Source of the DNA: Paenibacillus algorifonticola
Lineage (GTDB): Bacteria > Bacillota > Bacilli > Paenibacillales > Paenibacillaceae
Direction of reading: 5' to 3'
DNA length: 64,000 nt
NCBI RefSeq assembly: GCF_000971975.1
Contig: NZ_LAQO01000001.1
Location: forward strand, 539,836 to 603,835
Part shown: in pieces, positions 56,036 to 64,000 of the stretch
How positions within the stretch are numbered: the stretch's first letter is position 1
How the letters are laid out: each line of letters opens with the position of its first letter
Notes under the pieces: model-generated
The model's database searches: none
Seen by the model: only the letters and a program-made list of their open reading frames with translations
Told to the model about the DNA's origin: nothing
Translations under genes and position numbers: made by a program

Positions 56036-56632
56036 TTACAATTCATTAACCCTGAAATACCGTTTGACCGTTTGCTCCACCTGCTGCAGGTTCGCTTTCA
56101 GCTCAGCTTCGCCGATTTGGCCGATACTGCCGAAGAACAAATGTCCAACGGACTCGATACCGACAAAATCAAAAATCCCCGTATCGGAAGTAATCTTCAT
56201 GCCAGCGGTCATGCCGATTTGATCGTAAATTTCGCTTGGCGTGCCGTGCGTGTTAATGATAAAGCCTTTTTTGCCGGTAAGCAGCTTGTCAATGCCGGTC
56301 TCTCCGTACGCATATGCATAACCGTAAGCAAATACGCGATCAACATAGCCTTTCAGAATGGCAGGAAGACCCGTCCACCAAATCGGATAAATAAAAGTAA
56401 CCGCATCTGCTTCAGTAAGGTACTTCTGCTCTGTCAAAATATCTTCCGGCGTTTGGCCAGCACGCATTGCCGCTGTGTCTTCCGGCGTCAGCACCGGCTG
56501 GAATTTTAGGGCATACAGGTCACGTACAGTTACTTCATGACCTTCTGCTTTCAAGCTTTGTACCGCTGAGTTCAAGATGGCACGGTTGTAGCTGTCTTCG
56601 TTCGGATGGGCAAATACGATAAGATGTTTCAT
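56036..56632 (-). CDS. NAD(P)H:quinone oxidoreductase, flavodoxin fold
   Basis: A 198-residue FMN-dependent quinone reductase. The flavin loop HPNEDSYNRAIL, YPIWWTGLPAILKGYVDRVFAYGYAY and the segment LTGKKGFIINTHGTP match the KefF/NQO-like family. It probably protects from quinones and other electrophiles. It lies 33 bp downstream of a MarR regulator in the same direction and is very likely its target; the promoter upstream of marR carries a 20-bp palindrome. Confidence 0.9.
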   Translation of the reverse strand: MKHLIVFAHPNEDSYNRAILNSAVQSLKAEGHEVTVRDLYALKFQPVLTPEDTAAMRAGQTPEDILTEQKYLTEADAVTFIYPIWWTGLPAILKGYVDRVFAYGYAYAYGETGIDKLLTGKKGFIINTHGTPSEIYDQIGMTAGMKITSDTGIFDFVGIESVGHLFFGSIGQIGEAELKANLQQVEQTVKRYFRVNEL

Positions 56633-56665
56633 GGTGAAATTCCTCCTAAATAATCAATATATTTT

Positions 56666-57091
56666 TTAAAACTGGGCGTGCACTTGCTCCAACAGCTGCT
56701 CTAGCTGCAAGCTCTGCTCTTCACTTAAGCTGCCGTAAATCACGTCATTAATCTGCTGTGAAATAGCTAGAAAAATCGGTTCCAGCTCCCGGCCCCTCTC
56801 GGTCAAAGTGATCAACGAAACTCGGCTGTCTTTCTCGTCTTTTGTCCGTTCTACATAACCAAGCTGCTCCAGCTTGTTGATAAGTACGGTAGTCGTCGGC
56901 TGTGTGCGATGGATTTTCTCCGCTAATGCCTTGACAGTCAGCGGCTGCTTCTCCCGATACAGAAACATGAGAATATCGCCATGCGAGGGCACAATTCCTG
57001 TAATCTGATTCGCTTCAAGCTCGCTGACAATCCGCTTATTCGCTTTATCTCGAATTTTAGCAACTAATGATAAGACGTTATGTTTTAACAT
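56666..57091 (-). CDS. MarR family transcriptional regulator
   Basis: About 141 residues from ATG 57091. The winged helix runs through QITGIVPSHGDILMFLYREKQPLTVKALAEKIHRTQPTT (read in parts), with the wing VERTKDEKDSRVSLITLT. The promoter TTGAAA-N17-TATAAT ends at 57098, so transcription would start within 1 or 2 bases of this ATG, making the mRNA leaderless; no RBS is present. The longer frame starting at 57106 lies inside the promoter. It probably represses itself and the quinone reductase. Confidence 0.88.
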   Translation of the reverse strand: MLKHNVLSLVAKIRDKANKRIVSELEANQITGIVPSHGDILMFLYREKQPLTVKALAEKIHRTQPTTTVLINKLEQLGYVERTKDEKDSRVSLITLTERGRELEPIFLAISQQINDVIYGSLSEEQSLQLEQLLEQVHAQF

Positions 57092-57097
57092 AATACG

Positions 57098-57126
57098 ATT
57101 ATACATAGATATCTATGTATTTTCAA
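57098..57126 (-). promoter_or_regulatory. marR promoter with 20-bp palindromic operator
   Basis: -35 TTGAAA (57126-57121), 17-bp spacer, -10 TATAAT (57103-57098). The perfect palindrome ATACATAGATATCTATGTAT (57101-57120) fills the spacer and touches the -10. Confidence 0.85.
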
Positions 57127-57197
57127 GCGCTTATTTTTCATTGCTATAATTTCCCCAGTTTCGCTCAAAGTAATCTTAGGATTAGCTTATTTATAAA

Positions 57198-57240
57198 ACA
57201 AAGCAGCTCCTGTCTTTCATAAGGAAAGCAGAAGCTGCTG
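57198..57240 (-). terminator. Terminator after the sensor kinase gene
   Basis: On the minus strand, GCAGCTTCTG and CAGGAGCTGC pair (one mismatch) and a T-rich tail follows. Confidence 0.7.
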
Positions 57241-57253
57241 CGCGGCAAAACGA

Positions 57254-59011
57254 TTATATTTTATGAGGAATCGTGATAAAAAAGGTCAGACGGTCAGGTC
57301 CATCAGCATGAATGTCAATGGTTCCTTTATATTTGTCTACAATGGATTTCACGATGGACAAGCCCAGCCCTTGGTGTTCCTGCTGATCCTTCGTGGAGTA
57401 GCCCGATTGGAAGAGCGGCATAGCCGCCACCTTCTCGGCATCCTCGCATGTATTCGTAATCGTGAACTCAAGAAAGCCATTTCGCTGCAAGCCGTGCAGC
57501 TCAACCATTCGCATGCTCTCCGGATATCTCATCGTCTCATCAAAGGCATTGTCAATGAGATTGCCAAGTATGCGGTTTAAATCGAGCGTCTTGACGCCCA
57601 TTTCCAGCTGTTCAAAGCTTGTAAAGGTGCACTCAAACATAATTCGGTAGCTTTCCGCCTGCGATGTTTTCGAGCGAATGAGCGCGGCAATCGCCGGATT
57701 GCCGATATTAATAATGTCGTTCATTTGCCGAATTTCGCCCGTCAGCTCCTTCGTATATGCAATGAGCTCCTCGTGCTTGTTCAATTCAGCAAGCGAATGG
57801 ATCGTCTGTACATGATTGAGAAAATCATGGCGCTGCGCCCGGATTGAATGAAACATCTGATTGATTTCATCGACGTACGTTTGCTGGGTGACCTGCACCG
57901 CATTATCGCGCGAACGGCGGTAATAATTCATCACGACGGCTGCCGTCACTAGGCTTAGTGCCGTTACAAGGACAATAATGATGGCAATATTCAACAACTG
58001 CGTAGACATCTGGTCGCGAATAACCTGATAATCGGACACCAGCGTCAGCACATAGCTGTCCATTGGCACGCCGTTCTCATCCACAATATTCAGTCCTTTG
58101 TCCTCGGTAAAGACGGGAATGAACATTTTGAAAACATGCTTGCCATTGACTACCTCATCGACGGTTACATTTTGCTTCGTGTTAAAGGCCTTCGACACAT
58201 TAGCTACATCGGATTTGGCGACATAATTATAACTTCCATACAATATCGGCTGCTGCAAAATATGCTCCTGCACCTCGCCGTTCGGGTGAACCGTCTCGAA
58301 AGGCCCTTTCGCAAACGTTTCCGGATTAAGAACCGTAACCTCCAGAAGCGCCTTGTTGCTTTCAATCGTCTTCTTAATCAACGAATCTACACCCGTCAGC
58401 TCCTCATATTCCGCCAGCTTCGTGTAGCTGATATAAGGATCGGTTATGTAATTCGTGGTCCCGTCAAAATAATAGCCCCATTTATAAATGCTGCCCGGAT
58501 CGGTAGAAGCCACCTCGAAAGGACCGCTCCAAAAGCCCGGCAGCGATTTGCCAAGCCAGTCGATTTCCACATTTTGCTGATCGAACAGCTGGTTAAATAC
58601 GGTGAACCAAGGATCCCATGATTTCGTGCTTTTGCCGAGCTGCGTCTCATCGGACGATTTATACAGTAAAATATCGTCCTTTACGCGCTTAAGCAGCGTA
58701 ATATGGTTGACGCCAAGCTTCGCGCTCAGCTCTACCAACTGCTCGTTCGTTACTTTATCGACATCGGGATCAAGGGCATATTGGGCAGCAATCGATACAA
58801 CTCGAAGCTCATCGCCGATTAAATCTTGATAACGCTCCGCCCCTAGCCGCGATTGCTCCACTGAAAATTCAATTTGCCTGGCCACAGCGGCTACTTCCCG
58901 ATTTAGTGCATCTTCCAATGATTCTTTCGTTAAAAAATAATACGCTGTGTTATTCAATAAAATAATGACTACAATCACCGAAATCGCCATAAACCATATA
59001 TTCCGCTGCAT
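57254..59011 (-). CDS. Sensor histidine kinase, Cache sensor with Spo0B/DcuS-type kinase core
   Basis: 585 residues. TM1 lies near 5-27, a large extracellular Cache-like domain near 30-340 (DPWFTVFNQLF, GYYFDGTTNYITDPY) and TM2 near 345-367. The dimerisation helix carries the phospho-His in RAQRHDFLNHVQTIHSL, the pattern of Spo0B/CitA/DcuS kinases, and the ATPase has N box LGNLIDNAFDE and GYSTK with GLGLSIVKSIV. No response regulator is adjacent, so the partner must be elsewhere. The ligand is unknown. Confidence 0.87.
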   Translation of the reverse strand: MQRNIWFMAISVIVVIILLNNTAYYFLTKESLEDALNREVAAVARQIEFSVEQSRLGAERYQDLIGDELRVVSIAAQYALDPDVDKVTNEQLVELSAKLGVNHITLLKRVKDDILLYKSSDETQLGKSTKSWDPWFTVFNQLFDQQNVEIDWLGKSLPGFWSGPFEVASTDPGSIYKWGYYFDGTTNYITDPYISYTKLAEYEELTGVDSLIKKTIESNKALLEVTVLNPETFAKGPFETVHPNGEVQEHILQQPILYGSYNYVAKSDVANVSKAFNTKQNVTVDEVVNGKHVFKMFIPVFTEDKGLNIVDENGVPMDSYVLTLVSDYQVIRDQMSTQLLNIAIIIVLVTALSLVTAAVVMNYYRRSRDNAVQVTQQTYVDEINQMFHSIRAQRHDFLNHVQTIHSLAELNKHEELIAYTKELTGEIRQMNDIINIGNPAIAALIRSKTSQAESYRIMFECTFTSFEQLEMGVKTLDLNRILGNLIDNAFDETMRYPESMRMVELHGLQRNGFLEFTITNTCEDAEKVAAMPLFQSGYSTKDQQEHQGLGLSIVKSIVDKYKGTIDIHADGPDRLTFFITIPHKI

Positions 59012-59111
59012 GTATTGCTCCTCTATCGTGTACGCTATTAACTAGATTATGTACGATTTTTAGGTAAACGACAATAAACGTTTTTCATACGCCGCATAGT
59101 AATCTTTGCCA

Positions 59112-59786
59112 TTACTTGCTCCATCTTCTGAACCACAGGCGAAGAGCCCATTTTCGCTCGCCGCGTTTTTTATATTTCGGGAGCGTTCTATAAATACGCA
59201 ATCCTTCCTCGATTGCATCTTTCGCATCCTGTTCCTTACCCATCGTCCTGTAAATGCCCGCCAAGCGCTCGTAAGCCTCGCAGGAGGACGATTGAATGCG
59301 CTGAAACGCTTCAATATAGGAAATGGCCTGGGTTGAGTCTTTGCCTGCATATAACGCAGCCAAACGCAAATACGGCGCGCCGTATTTCACCCGCTCGTTC
59401 AGCGCAAGCGCCCGTTTAATGGCTGCTTCGCCGCGCTCCGTCTGTCCAGCCTGCAGCAAGCAAAGGCCTAGATCGTCCCAATATTCGGCGGAATCCTCAA
59501 GCGTATGCTCCATAGGAGAAAGCCAGCCTAGCGCTTCGTTATATTTTTTCTTCTCGATTAAAATTCTCGCGATTTCCTGCTTGGAGGACACATCGTTAGG
59601 CGCCATATCGACATGGCGTCTCAGCTTTCTAAGCTGGCTCGATCTTCGCAAAGGCCGCACAAAGCTAGGCGTCAAGCCGACAAATCGGCGATCCAGCGCA
59701 TACAAAATGAGCAGCAGCACGATAATCGCAATAAACGGATTTCCCGTGAGCCAAGTCAAGAAGAAAAATAAAAAGATTTTACTCAT
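59112..59786 (-). CDS. TPR-repeat membrane protein
   Basis: 224 residues. One N-terminal membrane segment (FLFFFLTWLTGNPFIAIIVLL) is followed by a basic linker and several TPR units (KQEIARILIEKKKYNEALGWL, EYWDDLGLCLLQAGQTERGEAAIKRAL, EAYERLAGIYRTMGKEQDAKDAIE). Such proteins hold protein complexes at the membrane; no partner can be named. Its stop lies 100 bp from the sensor kinase start on the same strand. Confidence 0.85.
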   Translation of the reverse strand: MSKIFLFFFLTWLTGNPFIAIIVLLLILYALDRRFVGLTPSFVRPLRRSSQLRKLRRHVDMAPNDVSSKQEIARILIEKKKYNEALGWLSPMEHTLEDSAEYWDDLGLCLLQAGQTERGEAAIKRALALNERVKYGAPYLRLAALYAGKDSTQAISYIEAFQRIQSSSCEAYERLAGIYRTMGKEQDAKDAIEEGLRIYRTLPKYKKRGERKWALRLWFRRWSK

Positions 59787-60003
59787 TCGTTCCTCCCATG
59801 CCTGAATAACACCGCGATCGTTCAGTGGAACGGCTCCGGCGTCAATTGGTTAAATTTTCATCTATCATACCATAAATTTCGCCGATTGCGCCCATTTTCT
59901 CCGCTGACAGCACCATTGGCACCCTTCATTCATACTATATTTTGACTGTATCCCTTAACCTTGTTAAACCATAAAACCCAAGCAAGGAGGGGTGACTAAA
60001 AAG

Positions 60004-60228
60004 GTGAAAGGTAGCGACCATAAGAGCAAGTTTTTACTGACACATCGTGAACGCGAGGTATTCGAGCTTCTAGTCCAAGACAAAACAACACGAGATATTG
60101 CACAACAGCTGTTCATTAGCGAGAAGACCGTCCGCAACCATATCTCTAATGTGATGCAAAAATTAAACGTTAAAGGTCGTTCGCAAGCGGTTGTCGAGCT
60201 AATCAAGCTCGGGGAGCTGCAGATTTAA
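60004..60228 (+). CDS. gerE: Spore coat gene regulator GerE
   Basis: A 74-residue LuxR-type DNA-binding protein that controls late spore coat genes in the mother cell with sigma-K. The sequence LTHREREVFELLVQDKTTRDIAQQ and SEKTVRNHISNVMQKLNVKG is very close to B. subtilis GerE as I remember it. GTG 60004 gives the same length, 74 residues, with GGTGA 8 nt upstream; the GTG at 59992 abuts AGGAGG. Monocistronic, followed by a terminator at 60307-60338. Confidence 0.96.
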   Translation: MKGSDHKSKFLLTHREREVFELLVQDKTTRDIAQQLFISEKTVRNHISNVMQKLNVKGRSQAVVELIKLGELQI

Positions 60229-60306
60229 TTCACGGCTCTCCCTTCTTCATTGCTTTGGCAAAAGCCATTTGCTAATAGGTTGTTACCATTTATGGTATTT
60301 CGCGAG

Positions 60307-60338
60307 GCAGCATAGTGCGCTATGCTGTCTTTATTTTT
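60307..60338 (+). terminator. Terminator after gerE
   Basis: GCAGCATAG and CTATGCTGT pair, then CTTTATTTTTT. Confidence 0.8.
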
Positions 60339-60346
60339 TGTGGGAT

Positions 60347-60395
60347 AAAAAAAGCAACAAACAGCTTATCCTTATGGATTCTGCTTGTTGCTGTT
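60347..60395 (-). terminator. Terminator facing gerE
   Basis: On the minus strand, GCAACAAGCAG and CTGTTTGTTGC pair (one mismatch) and T7 follows. It suits the minus-strand small gene at 60527-60652. Confidence 0.75.
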
Positions 60396-60526
60396 TATCC
60401 AATTGTACACAATAATGGGTCAATCTTAATGATGAATCTGCATCGTTCCAAAGTCAGCTGTGGAATGCTTGTTCATAGCAGATTTCGCTTGTTCCGCCCA
60501 CCCCATACATCCGCTTGGCTTTCCCA

Positions 60527-60652
60527 TTAATCATAATCCTGAATAATCGCCATATCTTGAAGTTTGCGAATTCGGTTGTTAGAGCTAGCTTTAATCGCTT
60601 CCACCAATACAAAACGTTCCGGAAGTGAATCAGCAATCTCTTCCCATTTCAT
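60527..60652 (-). CDS. Small protein or truncated gene of 41 codons
   Basis: GAGGTGA lies 6 nt upstream of ATG 60652, and the frame encodes MKWEEIADSLPERFVLVEAI, KASSNNRIRKLQDM and a short tail before TAA. Its composition is that of a normal cytoplasmic protein. It reminds me of the N-terminal half of small Bacillota proteins of about 90-100 residues, and an in-phase continuation is absent, so it may be broken by a frameshift. No function is assigned. Confidence 0.55.
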   Translation of the reverse strand: MKWEEIADSLPERFVLVEAIKASSNNRIRKLQDMAIIQDYD

Positions 60653-60939
60653 TGGCTTCACCTCGGTCTGATTACTTTCAATTATTATAACATATTGCTG
60701 AGATTGGTAGGAAATTGGAATTGAAAAACAGGTTCATCATGTTGCTTTAAAAACCATTATCAATGCATATCTGCCACTTGAAATTTAAGCAATAAGATTT
60801 CACTTGACTACCAAATAATGCTTCAATATCAAGTCTTCTAGAAAATTAATGATGTGCGCGTGCGAAACCATATCACATTGGAAATGGGGCTTGAAACACA
60901 CCCTACTGGTTGTTTAACTCAGTTGCTCAACATGCTGTT

Positions 60940-62853
60940 TCAAAATAGTTGGTTGAATTCGTCTAACTCACTTGGTGTTAGCTTATCGACATTAACAATT
61001 GTATTTACTTTCACTCCAAAATCAACAAATTTCAATCCAAGTTGATCCGTGTAATCAAAGGTGGTGTATTCAATCCTTTGCTTGTAGTGATCAATAAACG
61101 GGTTGTTTTCTAAAAAGTCGATAAATTGCTTGGAATTAGGAACACCCTCGTAATATTCGTTGAAAACAGGAGTGGAGTAGAAGCTATCCTTATGCATAAG
61201 ATGTTTACGTGGAGGTCTTCTTAATAAATAACCCGAAAACCCAATGTCATCAATAGCGTAAACTCCCTCGATTTTTAGTTTTTCACCTTGTGATGTATTT
61301 GTAACGACTATTCTAAATATGCTATTTATAGAATTAATACCGAGTCTATTCTGTATTGACTCCAAATTCTCTTCTTTTTCATAGTAATCAACAATTCTGT
61401 TCAACTGATTCATTGCATCGTGTATTTCGTTCAAATTTCTCATGTATTCTCGGTATGAAGTCGGATCATTTAAGTGCTTTGCCTCAACAAAAAATACATC
61501 ATTGTTTAATGAAAATACAGCATCGCATTCATAATCTTTCTTTTCCAAATGGATAAATTGTATTCCAGCTCTTTGGAAAGTTGTTCTGATTTGCTCTTCA
61601 AACAACTCACCCTTAATATTAATTTTTACCTCTTTACTTTTCAAATTTGATAATAACGCACGAGAAGGGTCGGTAATTGAAGCAATAGAAGGAAGAACAA
61701 TATATTCCTCGCCGACTTTTAATAAGGGGCAATCAAACAGATCCTTAGAGTGCTTATCAAATACCAATGCATCAAATATTTTTTCAGCATTCTTATGTGT
61801 AAGTCCCCATTCAACGAACAAGTAAATCCATTTTTTCTTTGTTTTCGATACGCAAACATCATTTATGGAGATTTGAGTATATCTCGAATTTAGTTTTCGC
61901 TTCTTCATGAACAATTCACATTCAATTGATATTATGCTATAGGCTCTAATGAACTCGGCAATGGATATGTCAAGAAACTTCAATTCCAAATCTCTCGTAG
62001 AGAAATATTCTTCTATAAACTCGCAGGTCATTCGTTCATTATAAGAAATAAAATCTTTTGGCGGCAGCTTTCTTGTTTTCGAAATTGTAGAACCTTTTCC
62101 ATATAATTGGTGCTTGTTATAACCATGTCTTGCTTGTTTGGCATTACGAACATCTAAAAATTTCATATGGGAAATCTGCTTTCCCATTGTCCTATCACCT
62201 TTTGAAGTTGCCGTGATAATACTATTCTGATTAATATCTACTTCAAAATAACTCCAAGCCTCACGAAGTATATCAAGGATTTCTCTATATTCAGAGCTTC
62301 TTATATGCGAAAAAGCAGCTTTTGTGATCTCAAAATCTATCTTCCGTTCTGAGTTTTCTAATGGAAATTGTTTGTATTTCAAAAGATATTGCAACACATT
62401 CCCTGATGATTCGGCCACATTCTCAAAGTAGTCAGCCCTGTTATTGTTAAGTTCAGATTTGTACTTTAACCTTTTAATATCATTAGATAAAAATAATTCT
62501 AACGCAATAACATATGCGGCTACATGTATATCTTCAGGAATTTGTTGCTCGATTGGGCTGACATAATCATCAATTAGCTTTTTGTATAGACTATTTATTA
62601 TCATAATTTCTGTCTGAAACTCTTTAAGCTTTTTAGTCTCTTCTTTATCAGATATTAAGCTATGTATTGTTTCCATTGCTTTATTAAACAATTTTTCATT
62701 TTTAGGTTTGCCTGAACCAAAAAAATCAACACAAATCCCCGTCATTTTTATCAATTTCAGTACTTCATCTAAATTATGATTTTTATATGTATTGCTAATT
62801 AAGTCATTGAGGACTTCTGCATTTTTAATTTCTTCAACATCGTACATAAACAT
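60940..62853 (-). CDS. Nuclease-like protein with PD-(D/E)XK motif, possible defence gene
   Basis: 637 residues from ATG 62853 (GGGGGTAGGT upstream). The first 400 residues are helical and not recognised (KQARHGYNKHQLYGKGS is a basic stretch). In the last third, GELFEEQIRTTFQRAGI, YECDAVFSLNNDVFFVEAKHL shows the layout Glu, then Asp (about 444), then ExK (about 457-459), the active-site pattern of restriction-type nucleases. About 170 further residues follow. It lies in AT-rich DNA beside broken genes, a setting typical of defence islands. The nuclease call is inference from the motif. Confidence 0.6.
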   Translation of the reverse strand: MFMYDVEEIKNAEVLNDLISNTYKNHNLDEVLKLIKMTGICVDFFGSGKPKNEKLFNKAMETIHSLISDKEETKKLKEFQTEIMIINSLYKKLIDDYVSPIEQQIPEDIHVAAYVIALELFLSNDIKRLKYKSELNNNRADYFENVAESSGNVLQYLLKYKQFPLENSERKIDFEITKAAFSHIRSSEYREILDILREAWSYFEVDINQNSIITATSKGDRTMGKQISHMKFLDVRNAKQARHGYNKHQLYGKGSTISKTRKLPPKDFISYNERMTCEFIEEYFSTRDLELKFLDISIAEFIRAYSIISIECELFMKKRKLNSRYTQISINDVCVSKTKKKWIYLFVEWGLTHKNAEKIFDALVFDKHSKDLFDCPLLKVGEEYIVLPSIASITDPSRALLSNLKSKEVKINIKGELFEEQIRTTFQRAGIQFIHLEKKDYECDAVFSLNNDVFFVEAKHLNDPTSYREYMRNLNEIHDAMNQLNRIVDYYEKEENLESIQNRLGINSINSIFRIVVTNTSQGEKLKIEGVYAIDDIGFSGYLLRRPPRKHLMHKDSFYSTPVFNEYYEGVPNSKQFIDFLENNPFIDHYKQRIEYTTFDYTDQLGLKFVDFGVKVNTIVNVDKLTPSELDEFNQLF

Positions 62854-62893
62854 TTTACCTACCCCCACAATTCAAACATCTGAGATAAAAATT

Positions 62894-63049
62894 TTAAATA
62901 GCCAAAATTTTTCCATACTTTAAGTCCTTTATCATGTGCTGAACATTGTTCCACTTTCCAAGCATTACTAGATTCACAATTCCATTTTCATGTTCTCTTA
63001 TTTGTTTCAAATTGGGCAAATGTCTGGATATTACTTCATCATACGTCAT
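62894..63049 (-). CDS. Short open frame of unknown function upstream of the nuclease-like gene
   Basis: About 51 codons from ATG 63049, with TYDEVISRHLPNLKQIREHE and GIVNLVMLGKWNNVQHMIKD. The frame stays open to 63097. No good RBS is visible. The sequence looks protein-like and may be a fragment of a larger gene lost between it and the pseudogene upstream. Confidence 0.35.
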   Translation of the reverse strand: MTYDEVISRHLPNLKQIREHENGIVNLVMLGKWNNVQHMIKDLKYGKILAI

Positions 63050-63097
63050 GGATCCGATTGTCGAATGGGAAAAATAAGAAGCGTCCGAATGAAACAC

Positions 63098-63636
63098 TTA
63101 TGTTGATTGACCTTTCCAAAATTGAGCGATTCTATCCATTTCTATGTGCCGCATTATTTGCAATAATTCCTGCTGAAACTTTTTTTGAATCTTTTTCGCT
63201 TGGACAGATAAAAGTGGAAGACCAATATCAATTTGTGTTTGAAAATCATCCGGAAAAAGAAGCCCATTAAAATCTGTCGGCAGTTCCCAGCTTTGCTCAT
63301 ACTTAATGAGTATTTCATCGCGTTAAAGATCAATTTTATGAAATCCGTTGGTAGTATCATTAATGAGTTCTGCGGACATCAATTCAGCATTCACACTTAT
63401 AGGGACGACTACCGTAACCACCATCTAATACCTCTTTCAATTTCCAATCATTCAGTTTTTCCAAAATTTCATCTATTGATGAGTTGGAGTGTAGCACAAC
63501 TTCTTTTTTGCATGCCAACTTCTCCAATCATTTGCTTTTTTGCTTTGTTTCAAATGCTTTTTAAGTAATTCAATTGCTCGTCTCTTAATAATTGAAATAA
63601 TCGGTTAACTTCCTTTTCAGTTAAAGGGGAAGGCAT
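63098..63636 (-). pseudogene. Decayed gene of unknown function
   Basis: A strong start (GGAGGGAGAGAC then ATG 63636, MPSPLTEKEVNRLFQLL) is followed by protein-like stretches in different frames: KHLKQSKKANDWRSWHAKK, SSIDEILEKLNDWKLKEVLD then GGYGSRPYKCEC, ELINDTTNGFHKIDL, and after an in-frame TAA DEILIKYEQSWELPTDFNG to GQST. At least two frameshifts, one stop and probably an internal deletion separate them. The order suggests one former protein of about 200 residues with a Cys-containing centre. Confidence 0.6.
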
Positions 63637-63887
63637 GTCTCTCCCTCCGTTTTAAGCTAGGTCTTTTTCGCCATATCATACCATATAATGACAATATTTG
63701 CACTCACTTTCATTATCCTTAGCAACTATGCTATACAATAATGGATACATTTTTTTATAGATCAGGACTTGATTCCTTGTTTCTAATTATTTCCAATTTT
63801 GGGATTATAGGAATTTCCAATATTTATGTCGAATACAGATCTTCAACAACTGGGAATTAATTAAATACAGTGAGGGAGTGGTATTAA

Positions 63888-64000
63888 TTGATATTGACAA
63901 AATCGAGAGTTCTAACTTATAAATCCATTGATGATCACTAGCGTTGCATAAACTATGACATTGATTTTGTCTGAAGATTAAGAAAACGATAGTTGGTCGT
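63888..64000 (+). pseudogene. 5' end of a possible AAA/OLD-type ATPase gene, interrupted
   Basis: TTG 63888 has GGGAG 9 nt upstream and encodes LILTKSRVLTYKSIDDH before TAG at 63939. This opening is the usual start of AAA or OLD-family ATPases, where a strand and IDF-type segment lead to the Walker A. After the stop, NYDIDFV and, in another frame, TIVGR can be read, which would lead into the P-loop. The gene runs out of the window and may be broken. Nothing clear was found in 63637-63887. Confidence 0.35.

Noticed and set aside
63058..63568. Plus-strand frames of 70 and 111 codons in the right-hand region
   Set aside because: They run opposite the decayed minus-strand gene, whose pieces read as normal protein, and have no good RBS.

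Overview
The window looks like chromosomal DNA of an endospore-forming member of the Bacillota, most likely Paenibacillus or a close relative. The evidence is a GerE-type spore coat regulator (74 residues), an alpha/beta-type small acid-soluble spore protein, YtaF next to MutM, PolA and CoaE, a PhoP/PhoR pair, strong AGGAGG ribosome binding sites with frequent TTG and GTG starts, and a rich set of glycoside hydrolases and chemoreceptors. The species assignment is inference.

Layout. 1-3.0 kb: what looks like the 3' end of a stable RNA with its terminator, then a TetR / aldo-keto reductase / SnoaL-like cassette. 3.0-6.6 kb: electrophile and formaldehyde detoxification (flavodoxin-fold quinone reductase, two HxlR-type regulators, hxlA-hxlB), tied together by three copies of the same 12-bp site. 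6.7-13.3 kb: housekeeping genes nrdR, a spore protein, and the polA-mutM-ytaF-coaE-lytic transglycosylase run. 13.5-16.3 kb: an EAL / CBS-GGDEF pair for cyclic-di-GMP. 16.4-21.0 kb: pstSCAB-phoU behind a four-repeat Pho box. 21.0-24.6 kb: two chemoreceptors, one soluble with CBS domains. 24.8-29.1 kb: GH42 beta-galactosidase with a divergent AraC regulator, and an M20 peptidase. 29.1-31.2 kb: a small accessory patch with a candidate structured RNA. 31.3-33.3 kb: 2-hydroxyacid dehydrogenase with a divergent AraC regulator. 33.4-36.4 kb: phoR-phoP bracketed by two inverted copies of a hairpin repeat. 36.7-47.9 kb: an arabinoside-type utilisation locus (large secreted DUF5695/LamG protein, GH127, ABC importer, LacI regulator). 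48.2-55.1 kb: a BASS transporter, a YfbR-like nucleotidase and a SWIM-SNF2 operon. 55.3-57.1 kb: a toxin remnant with probable immunity gene, and a MarR-quinone reductase pair. 57.2-60.2 kb: a sensor kinase, a TPR membrane protein and gerE. 60.3-64.0 kb: an AT-richer accessory end with a PD-(D/E)XK nuclease-like protein and decayed genes.

How it works together. The pst operon and phoR-phoP are linked by the Pho box upstream of pstS. The LacI regulator and its transporter share a near-identical operator. The HxlR-type regulators share a site with the hxlAB promoter. Several promoters carry a perfect palindrome inside the -35/-10 spacer (MarR gene, XRE/membrane protein gene). The least explained parts are the structured RNA near 29.4 kb, the hairpin repeats around phoRP, the intergenic hairpins and 8-bp tandem repeat inside the sugar transporter operon, and the nuclease-like gene in the right-hand accessory region.
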